Shown: positions 16,723 to 25,553, numbered from the stretch's first letter. The stretch: DNA of 64,000 nucleotides from Marinobacterium lutimaris (GCF_900108065.1 NZ_FNVQ01000008.1:1-64000); one strand, 5' to 3'. Numbers and translations: made by a program. Notes: generated from the sequence alone by a model not told the origin.

Positions 16723-17685
16723 TCAACTTAAATCCAGGTTATGCCTGCGACAGGTTTCTGTAATATTCAGTTCAGGAAAGCGCTCATTCAGCAGAGCAAT
16801 ATCGGCGTGGGTTTCGGCGATGATCCAGTCCTTGACCCTGCGCGCTGCTGGCGACAGAGGCTTGGTTCGGGGGAAGGTGATATGACAGAGACGCCCGGTG
16901 GCCACCAACTCGGAGTTGACCGGCACCAGCGCACCATTACAAAGCCAGTTCGAGACAATGTTCATCCAGCCCACCGCAAAACCCTGCCCCAGCAGCGCCG
17001 CCTGCAACACCACCGCGTAATCGGTGAACTCCAGGGAGTGGAGCGCCGATGTGGGGCAGTCCACGCTGCTGAAGTAGTCCAGCCAGTTGGTGCGGTTATC
17101 AGTGAGGCCGATGTAGGTAGGAGGCTCTCCCTGAGCGGTGAAATGAGTGTCCTTGTACTCCGGGCTGCAGACCAGCACCAACAGCTCAGGTATCAGTAAT
17201 TCCGCGCCCTGCGAGAGATCTTCCCCGGACATGAAGCGCATGCCGAAGTCCACATCTTCCACCGATCCGGAGATGGCCCCGGACATCAGCTGAAAGCGTA
17301 TATCCACGTTGGGCAGCTGCGTCTGCAGCCTGTGCATCCTTGGCATCAGCCAGTGCGTGGTGAACGCTGTGGATACAGACAGAGTGACGGTCTCCATGCC
17401 TGATCTGCGTGCCGCGATCTCCTGCAGAGATGATTCGATACGCTGGAAACCATCCTTCACCCCGCGATAAAGAATTTCCCCCTCCTCGGTGAGCAGGGTC
17501 CGACCGGCACTGCGCTCGAAAAGCTTTACCTGCAGATGCTCTTCAAGCAGCGACAGCATACGACTGACGGCCGGCTGGGTTACCCCCATTTCGGCAGCTG
17601 CTTTGGTGAAGTTTCCACAACGCGCGGCGGACTCAAAAACAAACAGAGCGTTGGCGCTTGGAATTTGTCGTCTTAACGATGGCAT
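16723..17685 (-). CDS. LysR-family transcriptional regulator
   Basis: A 320-residue regulator. The N-terminal winged helix-turn-helix (about 8-70) shows FTKAAAEMGVTQPAVSRMLSLLEEHL, followed by a linker helix and a type 2 periplasmic-binding-like effector domain (about 95-300). The opening PSANALFVFESAARCGNF is close to the GcvA-like subgroup. It is divergent from the polyamine-type ABC operon, with 103 bases between start codons, and an inverted repeat overlaps its own start. It probably controls that operon and itself. The effector is unknown, perhaps an amine. Confidence 0.9.
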   Translation of the reverse strand: MPSLRRQIPSANALFVFESAARCGNFTKAAAEMGVTQPAVSRMLSLLEEHLQVKLFERSAGRTLLTEEGEILYRGVKDGFQRIESSLQEIAARRSGMETVTLSVSTAFTTHWLMPRMHRLQTQLPNVDIRFQLMSGAISGSVEDVDFGMRFMSGEDLSQGAELLIPELLVLVCSPEYKDTHFTAQGEPPTYIGLTDNRTNWLDYFSSVDCPTSALHSLEFTDYAVVLQAALLGQGFAVGWMNIVSNWLCNGALVPVNSELVATGRLCHITFPRTKPLSPAARRVKDWIIAETHADIALLNERFPELNITETCRRHNLDLS

Positions 17686-17699
17686 AACCTCACGTTATG
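17683..17699. promoter_or_regulatory. Candidate LysR operator (T-N11-A inverted repeat)
   Basis: CATAAC-N5-GTTATG is a perfect 6-bp inverted repeat of the T-N11-A type bound by LysR regulators. It covers the lysR start codon and lies about 90 bases upstream of the divergent potA-like gene, an arrangement expected for autorepression and activation of the target. Confidence 0.5.
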
Positions 17700-17788
17700 G
17701 TATCCAAAATTTTTTTTCAATTGATTCTTACGAACTTCTGCTGTTATTTATTGAATCAGACAAAACGAAAACCGGAACGAGATAAGCT

Positions 17789-18871
17789 ATGAATACCAGT
17801 CACAGCAGCGGAGTTTCTATACGAGGCGCAAGTAAAAGCTACGGCGAAACTCAAGCTTTAAAACCGGTAAATCTCGAAATTAAAAAAGGCGAATTCGTTT
17901 CGCTATTAGGTCCTTCGGGCTCAGGTAAAACAACATTACTTGGTTTATTAGGCGGTTTTGTAATGCCATCTTCCGGTTCTATCTGGGTAGATGGAAAAGA
18001 TATGACCTTCACTCCGCCGCACAAGCGTGAGATCGGCATCGTATTCCAGAGCTACGCGCTGTTCCCACACATGACCGTGGGTGAGAACGTGGCCTTTCCG
18101 CTGCGCGCAAGACGCCTGCCCAAGTCCACCTGGCCGGAAAAGGTCAAGAAGGCTCTGGCGATGGTGGAGCTGGATGGTTACCAGGATCGTAATATCGCTG
18201 CACTTTCCGGCGGTCAGCGCCAGCGTGTAGCCCTGGCACGCGCCATGGTTTTCGAGCCCAGCCTGATCCTGATGGATGAGCCGCTCTCCGCGCTGGATAA
18301 ACAGCTGCGCGAAAACATGCAGATAGAACTGCGCAACCTGCACAAGCGCCTGGGCGCCACCATCGTCTATGTGACCCACGACCAGGGCGAAGCACTGACG
18401 ATGAGCGACAGGGTCGCGATTCTGCGTAACGGCGAGCTGGTTCAGATCGGCGCGCCGGAAGAGCTTCACAACAACCCCAGAGATTCCTTCGTTGCCGACT
18501 TTATCGGTGACTCTACCCTGGTATCGGCCACCCGCCTCGATGGCAATCGAGTCAAGGTGGGCTCAGCAGAACTGACCACGGCGCGGGCTCTGCCCGATTC
18601 CAACGACCTGTTCCTGTCGATCCAGACAGAGAAACTGCTGATCGACGACGGTAGCCACCCGGACTGCGTCAACCGCCTCAGCGGCAAAGTCACCGACGTG
18701 GTGTACCAGGGCGACAGCCTGCGCGTTTACCTGGAACTGGATAACGGCAAGGCGATCACGCTGCGCCAGCCCAGCCACTACACCGCCAGCAAACAGATTC
18801 CCGCCATCGGGGAGACCCTCAGGGTCGCACTGCATCCGGAAGACACCATCGTCGTGCCGCAATGTGCCTGA
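17789..18871 (+). CDS. potA: Polyamine-type ABC transporter ATP-binding protein
   Basis: A 360-residue ATPase of the spermidine/putrescine importer class. Walker A GPSGSGKT is at residues 41-48, the signature LSGGQRQRVALARA and Walker B LILMDEPLSALD follow, and a C-terminal TOBE domain occupies about 275-355. It powers the two permeases at 22104-23782. The first 200 bases use AT-rich codons unlike the rest of the gene. It is the first gene of an operon that also encodes a HAD protein, a DAO-family oxidase and the binding protein. Assignment to polyamines rests on family resemblance, and other amines are possible. Confidence 0.88.
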   Translation: MNTSHSSGVSIRGASKSYGETQALKPVNLEIKKGEFVSLLGPSGSGKTTLLGLLGGFVMPSSGSIWVDGKDMTFTPPHKREIGIVFQSYALFPHMTVGENVAFPLRARRLPKSTWPEKVKKALAMVELDGYQDRNIAALSGGQRQRVALARAMVFEPSLILMDEPLSALDKQLRENMQIELRNLHKRLGATIVYVTHDQGEALTMSDRVAILRNGELVQIGAPEELHNNPRDSFVADFIGDSTLVSATRLDGNRVKVGSAELTTARALPDSNDLFLSIQTEKLLIDDGSHPDCVNRLSGKVTDVVYQGDSLRVYLELDNGKAITLRQPSHYTASKQIPAIGETLRVALHPEDTIVVPQCA

Positions 18872-18928
18872 GCCGACGACCACAAACACACTCCACAACC
18901 TGCAATCATTGATAGGAGCTTTCCACTC

Positions 18929-19627
18929 ATGGAGCTTACCGATTTTAAAGTACTGACATTCGACGTAGTCGGCACTCTGATCGACTTCGAATCCGGCGTT
19001 CTCAACGCGGTGCGTCGTATCGGTGGCGAAGTTGCCCAGCGTTACACCGACGACGAGATCTTTGCGCCCTACAAGGAAGGCCGAGATCTGTTCCCGGGTC
19101 GTTCCAGTAGTGCCATGGCCGATGTTTACAAGCACCTGGCGATGAAACTGGACCTGCCGGCCGATCAGGAATCCGCCGACGCCTTCCAGCTGGCCGTGCT
19201 GCGCTGGCCGGCATTTGAAGACTCCATCGAAGCGATGCAGCGCCTGCGCAAGCACTTCCGCCTGGTGGCGATGACCAACGCCGACCGCACCGCTTTCACC
19301 GCCTATAACCACACCCTGGGCTACCCGTTCCATGACAGCGTCACCTGCGATGAGACCGGCTGTCCGAAACCCGATCCCAAGTACTTCGCCTACAACAAAG
19401 GCCGCCAGTTCGCCTTTGGCTACCAGCAGAACGAGATCCTGCATGTAGCACAGAGCCAGTACCACGACATCGGCGTCGCCAAGGCCGAGGGTTACACCAC
19501 CTGCTGGATCGAGCGTCGTCACGACCAGGCCGGCTTCGGCGGCACTCCGGATCCGAAAGAAGTCACCAAGCCCGACTTCCACTTCACCTCCATGAAAGCA
19601 CTTGCCGACGCGGTAGAAGGACTCTGA
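18929..19627 (+). CDS. Haloacid dehalogenase-type HAD hydrolase
   Basis: A 232-residue HAD protein. The nucleophile is D12 in FDVVGTL, where the usual second Asp is Val as in type II dehalogenases. Motif II MTNAD, the motif III Lys in GCPKPDPKYF, and the late Asp in QSQYHDIGVAKAEG are all present. The genuine substrate is unknown. Its place between the transporter ATPase and a DAO-type oxidoreductase (1-base gap to the latter) suggests it acts on the imported compound or a breakdown product. TAGGAGCT lies ahead of the ATG. A degenerate paralogue lies at 15677-16345. Confidence 0.8.
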   Translation: MELTDFKVLTFDVVGTLIDFESGVLNAVRRIGGEVAQRYTDDEIFAPYKEGRDLFPGRSSSAMADVYKHLAMKLDLPADQESADAFQLAVLRWPAFEDSIEAMQRLRKHFRLVAMTNADRTAFTAYNHTLGYPFHDSVTCDETGCPKPDPKYFAYNKGRQFAFGYQQNEILHVAQSQYHDIGVAKAEGYTTCWIERRHDQAGFGGTPDPKEVTKPDFHFTSMKALADAVEGL

Positions 19628-19628
19628 G

Positions 19629-20948
19629 ATGAACGCGTTGACCTCAGCTCCTGTTAACTCACTCTGGCAGGCCACCACGGCCTTTCCAGACGGCTTTCCA
19701 GTTTTTGAAGGGGACAGCGAAGGGAAGGCTACCGCTGATGTGGTCATCATCGGCGGCGGCTTCACCGGTCTGTCGGCGGCGCATCATCTCGCCTCGGCGG
19801 GCATGCAGCCGATCCTGCTGGAAGCAAATCCCATTGGATGGGGCGGAAGCGGAAGGAACGGCGGCGTCGTCACCGCCAAATACCGCATGAGTTTTCCGGA
19901 GATGACGAAGGCGTTCGACCTGGACACAGCCAAGCGTATGCACCAGTTGGCGCATGCGGCGGTGGACAAGGTCGAAGAGATGGTCAACGCCTATCAGATC
20001 AGCGACGCCAAGTTCCAGCGCAGCGGCAACCTCAAATGCGCGCACAACGCACATTCGCTGCAGCACGCCATAGAGGAAGCCGAGTGGATCAAGCGCGAAC
20101 TGAAGGATGACACGCTGAACATCCTCAGTCGCGAGCAGGTGGCCGAGGAGACCGGCACCGAAAGTTTCGTTGGCGGTATCCTCGGTCTGAATGTGGGCAC
20201 GGTACATCCGCTGAACTATGTGCGCGGCCTGGCCCAGGGGATCAATGATCGCTTCGGCCAGGTGGTTCATCAGTGCAGCCCGGTCGCATCGATCCAGTAT
20301 GAAAACGAGGGTGTCCGGGTCACTACCGCATCCGGCGCCAGCGTGCTGGCCAAGCAGATCATCCTCGCCACCAACGCCTACTCCGACCTGTTTCCCAGCA
20401 CCGAATATATCCGCAAACGCACCATCCCGTTCCGCAGCTCGATGATTGCCACCGAGGTGCTCAACGACGAGTTACAGGCCAGGCTGCTTTCGAACGAGCG
20501 CAGCTACGTGGAAACCCGCCGCATGATGCGCTGGTTCCGCAAGGCCGAGGGCCGCTTCATGTTTGGTGGTCGTGGCGCCTTCGGCAAGGAGGATTCCCAG
20601 GCTGCGTTCGACGGTCTCTACAAGGCAATGACCGAAATTTTCCCTGCGCTAGAGGGCATCAAGGTGGACTACCAGTGGTCCGGGCACGTCGCGATGACGC
20701 TCGACGCCCTGCCCCATGTGGGCCGTCTTGATGAGCGCACCTGTGTGGCCGCCGGCTTTAATGGCGCCGGTGTCGCCCAGTCCACGCTGCTCGGCAGTCT
20801 TGCCGGCCAGTTCGCCCTGGGCGAAACACCCAACGTCGCCCTGCTCGATGCTCAACGATTCAAAGCTGTACCTTTCTACGCGTTCCGTGAAATCGGCATC
20901 CGTACGGTTGCTGGTTGGTACCAGTTCCTGGACGCCATCGGGCGCTGA
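19629..20948 (+). CDS. FAD-dependent DAO-family oxidoreductase (PuuB-like)
   Basis: A 439-residue flavoprotein with an N-terminal FAD-binding GGGFTGLSAAHHL motif (about residues 41-53), the SGRNGG segment common in PuuB/OrdL-type oxidases, and the C-terminal FNGAGVAQSTLLG FAD-contact region. Relatives oxidise gamma-glutamylputrescine or other secondary amines and D-amino acids. It lies one base after the HAD gene and 39 bases before the binding protein, inside a polyamine-type transport operon. A second family member is at 26945-28222. The exact amine is not readable from sequence. Confidence 0.82.
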   Translation: MNALTSAPVNSLWQATTAFPDGFPVFEGDSEGKATADVVIIGGGFTGLSAAHHLASAGMQPILLEANPIGWGGSGRNGGVVTAKYRMSFPEMTKAFDLDTAKRMHQLAHAAVDKVEEMVNAYQISDAKFQRSGNLKCAHNAHSLQHAIEEAEWIKRELKDDTLNILSREQVAEETGTESFVGGILGLNVGTVHPLNYVRGLAQGINDRFGQVVHQCSPVASIQYENEGVRVTTASGASVLAKQIILATNAYSDLFPSTEYIRKRTIPFRSSMIATEVLNDELQARLLSNERSYVETRRMMRWFRKAEGRFMFGGRGAFGKEDSQAAFDGLYKAMTEIFPALEGIKVDYQWSGHVAMTLDALPHVGRLDERTCVAAGFNGAGVAQSTLLGSLAGQFALGETPNVALLDAQRFKAVPFYAFREIGIRTVAGWYQFLDAIGR

Positions 20949-20987
20949 AGACGCTGTCTTTCACCTGAATTTTTGGAGAACCACACG

Positions 20988-22037
20988 ATGAAGTACAGAA
21001 ATCGCTTATACCAACTGATGGGGTGCACCTTTCTCTCCGCTGCACTGCTTGGCGCCAACGCCAACGCCGCAGACAAAGTCACCTTCGTCTCTCAGGGCGG
21101 CGCCTGGCAGGATGCCCAGACTGTGGCCATTCTGGACCCGATCACCGAGCAGTACGGTATCGAAATCATGCAGGACAGCGCACCGGATGCCTGGCCGATG
21201 ATCAAAACCCAGGGCACTACCGGTCAGGCGGTATGGGATGTGGTTGATACTCCGCCACTGAACTGCGTACGTGGCGGCCAGCAGGGCCTGATCGAAGAGA
21301 TCGATTACGCCAAGGTGCCTAACGCGTCGAGCATGCCGGACGCCTACAAGACGCCTTACTCCGTGGCTTACGAGTTCTACTCCAGCGTACTGGCCTACAA
21401 CAAGGACAGTCTGGAAAAGGTACCGACCAACTGGGTCGACTTCTGGGATGTGGAAAACTTCCCCGGCAAGCGCGCCCTGCGTAACCACCCGCTGGCCACC
21501 CTGGAAGCCGCACTGCTGGCAGACGGCGTAGCGCCGGACGCACTCTATCCGCTGGATGTGGATCGCGCCTTCGCCAAACTCGAAGAGATCAAACCCTACA
21601 TCACCACCTGGTGGACCTCCGGCGGCCAGTCGGCGCAGCTGCTGTTCGACGGTGAAGTGGACATGCTGATGATGTGGAACGGCCGTGTCAGCGCCGCGGT
21701 TGAAGCCGGCGCCAATGCGGGCATGAGCTACGACCAGGGCATCCTGCAGAGCACCCACCTGTGCATGATCAAGGACTCCCCAAACCCGGAAGCGGCGGTG
21801 AAATTCCTCAACGCTGCGATCTCCCCGGACCTGCAGGCCAACCTGCCGCTGCATATCGATTACGGCCCGGGTAACCCGGCTGCTTTCGATACCGGCAAGA
21901 TCTCTGAAGAGATCGCCAAGACCCTGCCTAGCTACCCGGAAAACGCCGCCAAGCAGGCGATGATGTCCTACGAGTGGTGGGCATCCGAGAAGGGTGAGGC
22001 CGCCGAGCGCCGCTGGCTGGAGTTCATGCAGCAGTAA
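20988..22037 (+). CDS. potD: Polyamine-type ABC transporter substrate-binding protein
   Basis: A 349-residue periplasmic binding protein of the PotD/PotF fold. A cleavable signal peptide with an ANANA cleavage region occupies about residues 1-27, and the mature protein opens with the family-like KVTFVSQGGAWQDAQ. LDPITEQYGIEI and YAVAYE-like strands fit extracellular binding proteins family 1. I start it at the ATG at 20988, nine bases after GGAG. It is followed by a strong hairpin (22053-22073) that probably sets a higher level of this protein relative to the permeases. Confidence 0.87.
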   Translation: MKYRNRLYQLMGCTFLSAALLGANANAADKVTFVSQGGAWQDAQTVAILDPITEQYGIEIMQDSAPDAWPMIKTQGTTGQAVWDVVDTPPLNCVRGGQQGLIEEIDYAKVPNASSMPDAYKTPYSVAYEFYSSVLAYNKDSLEKVPTNWVDFWDVENFPGKRALRNHPLATLEAALLADGVAPDALYPLDVDRAFAKLEEIKPYITTWWTSGGQSAQLLFDGEVDMLMMWNGRVSAAVEAGANAGMSYDQGILQSTHLCMIKDSPNPEAAVKFLNAAISPDLQANLPLHIDYGPGNPAAFDTGKISEEIAKTLPSYPENAAKQAMMSYEWWASEKGEAAERRWLEFMQQ

Positions 22038-22052
22038 AACCACCTGTGTGCA

Positions 22053-22073
22053 GGGCCGGCCCGGTGCCGGCCC
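22053..22073 (+). terminator. Hairpin between binding protein and permease (attenuator or mRNA stabiliser)
   Basis: GGGCCGGC / GCCGGCCC forms an 8-bp GC stem with a 5-base loop, followed by CTTT. It sits 16 bases after the binding-protein stop. In ABC operons such hairpins reduce read-through or protect the upstream message, giving an excess of binding protein. Confidence 0.6.
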
Positions 22074-22103
22074 CTTTCCGTCACAGATGTACAGGAGATT
22101 TCC

Positions 22104-23003
22104 GTGTCTACGCTAACCATACCTTCGACGGAGTCAACGACCGCAGCGGTCGACCCATCGGTCAAACTGCTCAAGCGCGAGCAGCGGACCATGCTGATGC
22201 TGCTCTCGCCGGCACTGGCCGTAGTAACACTGCTACTGGTGGTGCCACTGGGATGGTTGTTTATACAATCGTTCTATTCCGACGGGTTCACGCTTGAACA
22301 TTACGCGCGGATATTCACCGAGGGCATCTACTGGAAAACCTTTGCGCTGACTTTCAAGATCAGCATTATCGTGACCATCGCAGCCCTGCTGCTGGGTTAC
22401 CCGGTGGCCTACGCCATCACCCGCCTGCCAAGACGCTGGTCGATGATCGTGCTGGCGGTGGTCATTGTCCCTTTCTGGACCAGTATTCTGGTGCGCGCCT
22501 ACGCCTGGCTGGTGCTGTTGCAGCGCTCCGGCGTGGTCAACGACTCACTGATGGCGATCGGCCTGACCGATAAACCCCTGTCACTGGTCCATAACGAGCT
22601 GGGCACCATTATCGCCACCGTGCATATCCTGCTGCCGTTCATGGTGCTGCCGCTCTACTCCACCATGCAGAAGATCCCCAAGGACCTGCTGATGGCCGGT
22701 TCAAGCCTCGGCGCCTCCCCATTCATGGTGTTCTGGCGCGTGTTTTTCCCCATGTCGATGAGCGGCGTGATTGCCGGCTCAACCCTGGTGTTCGTGCTTT
22801 GCCTCGGCTTCTACATCACTCCTGAGCTGATGGGTGGCGGTCGCACCGTGATGGCCTCCATGCTGGTGAGCCGAAACATTCAGCTTTACAGCGACTGGGG
22901 CGCCGCCAGTGCCGTCAGTGTCGTGCTGCTGGTCTGTGTTGTTCTGATCTTCAACATCGTCAGCCGCTTTGTACCACTTGAGAAGATACTGGGTAGCAAA
23001 TGA
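22104..23003 (+). CDS. potB: Polyamine-type ABC transporter permease (PotB-like)
   Basis: A 299-residue inner membrane protein with about six transmembrane helices after a 35-residue cytoplasmic N-terminus. The EAA-type loop LLMAGSSLGASPFMVFWRVFFP that contacts the ATPase is recognisable near residue 200. The start is a GTG with AGGAG seven bases upstream. It overlaps the next permease gene by 4 bases (ATGA). Pair with the permease at 23000-23782. Confidence 0.88.
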   Translation: MSTLTIPSTESTTAAVDPSVKLLKREQRTMLMLLSPALAVVTLLLVVPLGWLFIQSFYSDGFTLEHYARIFTEGIYWKTFALTFKISIIVTIAALLLGYPVAYAITRLPRRWSMIVLAVVIVPFWTSILVRAYAWLVLLQRSGVVNDSLMAIGLTDKPLSLVHNELGTIIATVHILLPFMVLPLYSTMQKIPKDLLMAGSSLGASPFMVFWRVFFPMSMSGVIAGSTLVFVLCLGFYITPELMGGGRTVMASMLVSRNIQLYSDWGAASAVSVVLLVCVVLIFNIVSRFVPLEKILGSK

Positions 23004-23782
23004 AGAGCATCAATCTGACAAAAATCGTCTTTGTGGCGGTCGTCCTGGCAGTACTGGTCTACCTCATCCTGCCGATTCTGATCGTGGTACCCATGTCCTT
23101 CTCGGACAGCCGCTTCATGAGCTTCCCGCCGCCGGGATACTCGCTGCGCTGGTACGAAAGCTTCTTCGACAGCCTGGCCTGGATGTCGGCCGCGGGCACC
23201 AGTATTACGCTGGCCTTTTCCACCGCCATCATCGCCACCCCGCTGGGTGTGGCGGCGGCCTATGCCATCCATAACTGCGATCACTGGACCGTACGTTATG
23301 TGAAGCTGATCCTGCTGCTGCCGCTGATCGTGCCGATCATCATCGTCGCGGCGGGTGTGTTCTTCATCTACGCACTGACCGGGCTGCTGGCGACCATGCC
23401 TGGCCTGATTCTGGCGAACGTCATGCTGGCCATGCCCTACGTGATCACCTCGGTTATTGCCGGGCTGTACGGCTTTGACAAGACTCAGGAGATGGTGGCC
23501 CGCAGCCTCGGCATGAACCGCTTTCGCGCCTTCATGACCGTGACCCTGCCGCAGATAAAACCCAGTGTGGTCACCGGCGCTGTGTTCGCCTTTATCCAGG
23601 CGCTGGATGAAACCATGGTGGCGCTGTTTATCTCCGGCGGTGAGAACCAGACCATCACCAAGCGGATGTTCACCGCGCTGCGCGATGAGATCGACCCCAC
23701 TATCGCATCGATCAGCACGCTGCTCACGGCAGCTTCATTCGCCCTGGTGCTGCTGATCACCATGAGTCGGAAACGCGCCTGA
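23000..23782 (+). CDS. potC: Polyamine-type ABC transporter permease (PotC-like)
   Basis: A 260-residue permease with about six transmembrane helices and the EAA loop MVARSLGMNRFRAFMTVTLP near residue 170. It follows the PotB-like gene with a 4-base overlap and is the last gene of the operon, since a long terminator follows at 23800. Sequence features SFSDSRFMSFPP after the first helix are typical of PotC/PotI proteins. Confidence 0.88.
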   Translation: MKSINLTKIVFVAVVLAVLVYLILPILIVVPMSFSDSRFMSFPPPGYSLRWYESFFDSLAWMSAAGTSITLAFSTAIIATPLGVAAAYAIHNCDHWTVRYVKLILLLPLIVPIIIVAAGVFFIYALTGLLATMPGLILANVMLAMPYVITSVIAGLYGFDKTQEMVARSLGMNRFRAFMTVTLPQIKPSVVTGAVFAFIQALDETMVALFISGGENQTITKRMFTALRDEIDPTIASISTLLTAASFALVLLITMSRKRA

Positions 23783-23799
23783 ATCACATAAGCGGAAGC

Positions 23800-23829
23800 A
23801 AAACGAGCGGCCCTGGGGCCGCTCGTTTT
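23800..23829. terminator. Strong terminator after the Pot-type operon
   Basis: A 14-bp perfect stem AAAACGAGCGGCCC / GGGCCGCTCGTTTT with a tight loop lies between two converging genes. A runs on one side and T runs on the other allow it to act on both strands. Confidence 0.9.
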
Positions 23830-23855
23830 GTTGTGTCAGCAAGAGTCGCCGGTGG

Positions 23856-24476
23856 TTACCAGACTGCCGGCGTCGTTACCCAGAGAATCCGCGTTGGCGT
23901 ATCGGCCAGGTTCTGGAATTTGTGCGGCAGCGTACTTTGGAACTGAAACGAGTCGCCTTCACTGAGCAGGTAACGATCGCCATCGACATAGAGCTCCAGG
24001 CGCCCCTCAAGGACGACGCCACACTCCTCCCCTTCGTGGGTATAGGGCTGCTCGCCGGAACCACCGCCCGGCTCCAGCGAGATCTCCATCAGCTGCAGCT
24101 CGGAGGTGTCGGAGGTGGTCAGAAACTCCTTCACCATCTTCTTACTGCCGAAGTTAACCACCCGCCGATCCACCTTTCGGATGATCCGCCCGGTCTCGTC
24201 CCGGCTGCTGTCGCTGGCTTCAATCAGGTAGTCCAGGGGGACATTAAGTTCTTTGCAGATGCCGCGCAGCACGCGCACCGAGGGCGAGGAGATCCCCCGT
24301 TCGATCTGGCTGAGCAGACCAACGGATATCCCCGTATTGCTGGCGACGGCACTTAATGAAAGCCCCCGCTCAATGCGGGCGCTGCGAATGGCACCGCCCA
24401 GCGCTACATCCGCGTCTGTATTCGACGCTGCATTGGAGGGCTCTGCGGAGGGGGCGTGGTAGTTATCATTTTTCAT
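23856..24476 (-). CDS. XRE-cupin transcriptional regulator (PuuR-like)
   Basis: A 206-residue regulator with an N-terminal helix-turn-helix (about 28-82: IRSARIERGLSLSAVASNTG, then VGLLSQIERGISSP) and a C-terminal cupin domain (about 130-200: THEGEECGVVLEGRLELYVDGD). This architecture is that of PuuR-type regulators of amine and amino-acid breakdown. It is divergent from the amino-acid type ABC operon at 24732-28222, with a 255-base gap that contains an imperfect inverted repeat. It probably represses that operon, and might also affect the Pot-type operon that converges on it. Confidence 0.88.
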   Translation of the reverse strand: MKNDNYHAPSAEPSNAASNTDADVALGGAIRSARIERGLSLSAVASNTGISVGLLSQIERGISSPSVRVLRGICKELNVPLDYLIEASDSSRDETGRIIRKVDRRVVNFGSKKMVKEFLTTSDTSELQLMEISLEPGGGSGEQPYTHEGEECGVVLEGRLELYVDGDRYLLSEGDSFQFQSTLPHKFQNLADTPTRILWVTTPAVW

Positions 24477-24550
24477 CTTGGTGAAAACTTTCAGCTGTTA
24501 TTGCCCATAGGTTACCGAATATCAGCCGCTGCTTATAGCTAAAAATAGCC

Positions 24551-24578
24551 GTTTAGTTTCAAAATCATGAAACCAAAC
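24551..24578. promoter_or_regulatory. Candidate operator of the XRE-cupin regulator
   Basis: GTTTAGTTTC and GAAACCAAAC form an inverted repeat with nine of ten paired positions and an 8-base spacer. It lies midway between the divergent regulator gene and the ABC operon. No regulator-binding data can be seen from sequence, so the link is by position only. Confidence 0.45.
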
Positions 24579-24731
24579 AGCGAAAAATCGACAACAAACC
24601 AACAAATAAAGTGAAAAAACCACCTTGCCGCGGATGTAATTTTCATTATATTGAAAATACATGCTCGCATCAGAACGGGCCGACATCAGCCTGTGAAGTG
24701 GGTTATCAGACTTACCAAAAGGAGTTATTTC

Positions 24732-25481
24732 ATGTCATTGAAAAACCGCTTAAGTATCTGCGCACTCTCTCTTGCCATCGGTCTGGCGAGCACCACCACT
24801 TCCGCTGACGAGCTGGACGTGGGCGTAACCACCACCGGCATCCCGTTCACCTTTGTCGACACTCAGACACAGGAGCCCACCGGCGCCATGGTTGACCTGG
24901 CCAAGGCGATTGCCGCGAAAACCGGCGACACGGTCAGCTTCGAGATTACCGCCTTCTCCGCGCTGATCCCTGCACTGAAAACCGGCAAGATAGATATGAT
25001 CTCCGCCGGCATGTTCGCCACCGAGAAGCGCGCTGAAATCGTCGACTTCTCCGACGTGGTCTACAGCTATGGCGACGCCATGTTCGTAGCCTCCGACGAT
25101 GACACCCCTTACACCATCGATGATCTGGACGGCGAAGTGGTCGGCGCCCAGGTCGGCACCACCTTTGCTGATGCGCTGCAGGCGCGCGGCACCTTCAAGG
25201 AGGTCAAACTCTATGACGCCCTGCCGGACATCATGCGCGATGTGAAACTGGGCCGCCTCAAGGCAGGCTTTGGCGATAAGCCGATCATCGCCTACCAGAT
25301 TGGCCAGAATCCGGGTCTGGGTGTACGCATGGTCGGCACCTACGAAGCGGCCAAACAAAGCCCCCTGGCCCTGGCGGTCTCCAAGGACAACCCCGAACTG
25401 CTGGCGCGGGTGAACAAGGCGATCGCCGAAATGAAAAGCAGCGGCGAACTGTTCGATATCTTTGCTAAATACGGTCTCTGA
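24732..25481 (+). CDS. Amino-acid type ABC transporter substrate-binding protein
   Basis: A 249-residue family 3 extracellular binding protein. A signal peptide (about 1-25, ending near TTTSA) precedes DELDVGVTTTGIPFTFVD, a typical opening for ligand-binding lobes. GKIDMISAGMFATEKRAEIVDFSD is the classic family 3 signature. The ligand is an amino acid or related amine. I start it at 24732, with AAAGGAG nine bases upstream, because the longer frame adds a non-signal sequence. It is the first gene of the operon under the XRE-cupin regulator. Confidence 0.87.
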   Translation: MSLKNRLSICALSLAIGLASTTTSADELDVGVTTTGIPFTFVDTQTQEPTGAMVDLAKAIAAKTGDTVSFEITAFSALIPALKTGKIDMISAGMFATEKRAEIVDFSDVVYSYGDAMFVASDDDTPYTIDDLDGEVVGAQVGTTFADALQARGTFKEVKLYDALPDIMRDVKLGRLKAGFGDKPIIAYQIGQNPGLGVRMVGTYEAAKQSPLALAVSKDNPELLARVNKAIAEMKSSGELFDIFAKYGL

Positions 25482-25499
25482 TCGAGCCCGCCATCTCCC

Positions 25500-25521
25500 C
25501 GGGCCGGACCTCTCCGGCCCG
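25500..25521 (+). terminator. Hairpin between binding protein and permease
   Basis: CGGGCCGGA / TCCGGCCCG forms a 9-bp stem with a 4-base loop, 18 bases after the stop of the binding protein. It lacks a T run, so it more likely stabilises the upstream message or attenuates weakly. It parallels the hairpin at 22053-22073. Confidence 0.55.
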
Positions 25522-25553
25522 ATGCTCAGCCCAACACCGAATATGTGAATGCT

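Noticed and set aside
18563-19765. A 400-codon open frame on the minus strand
   Set aside because: It is antisense to potA, the HAD gene and the oxidoreductase, and spans three real genes.
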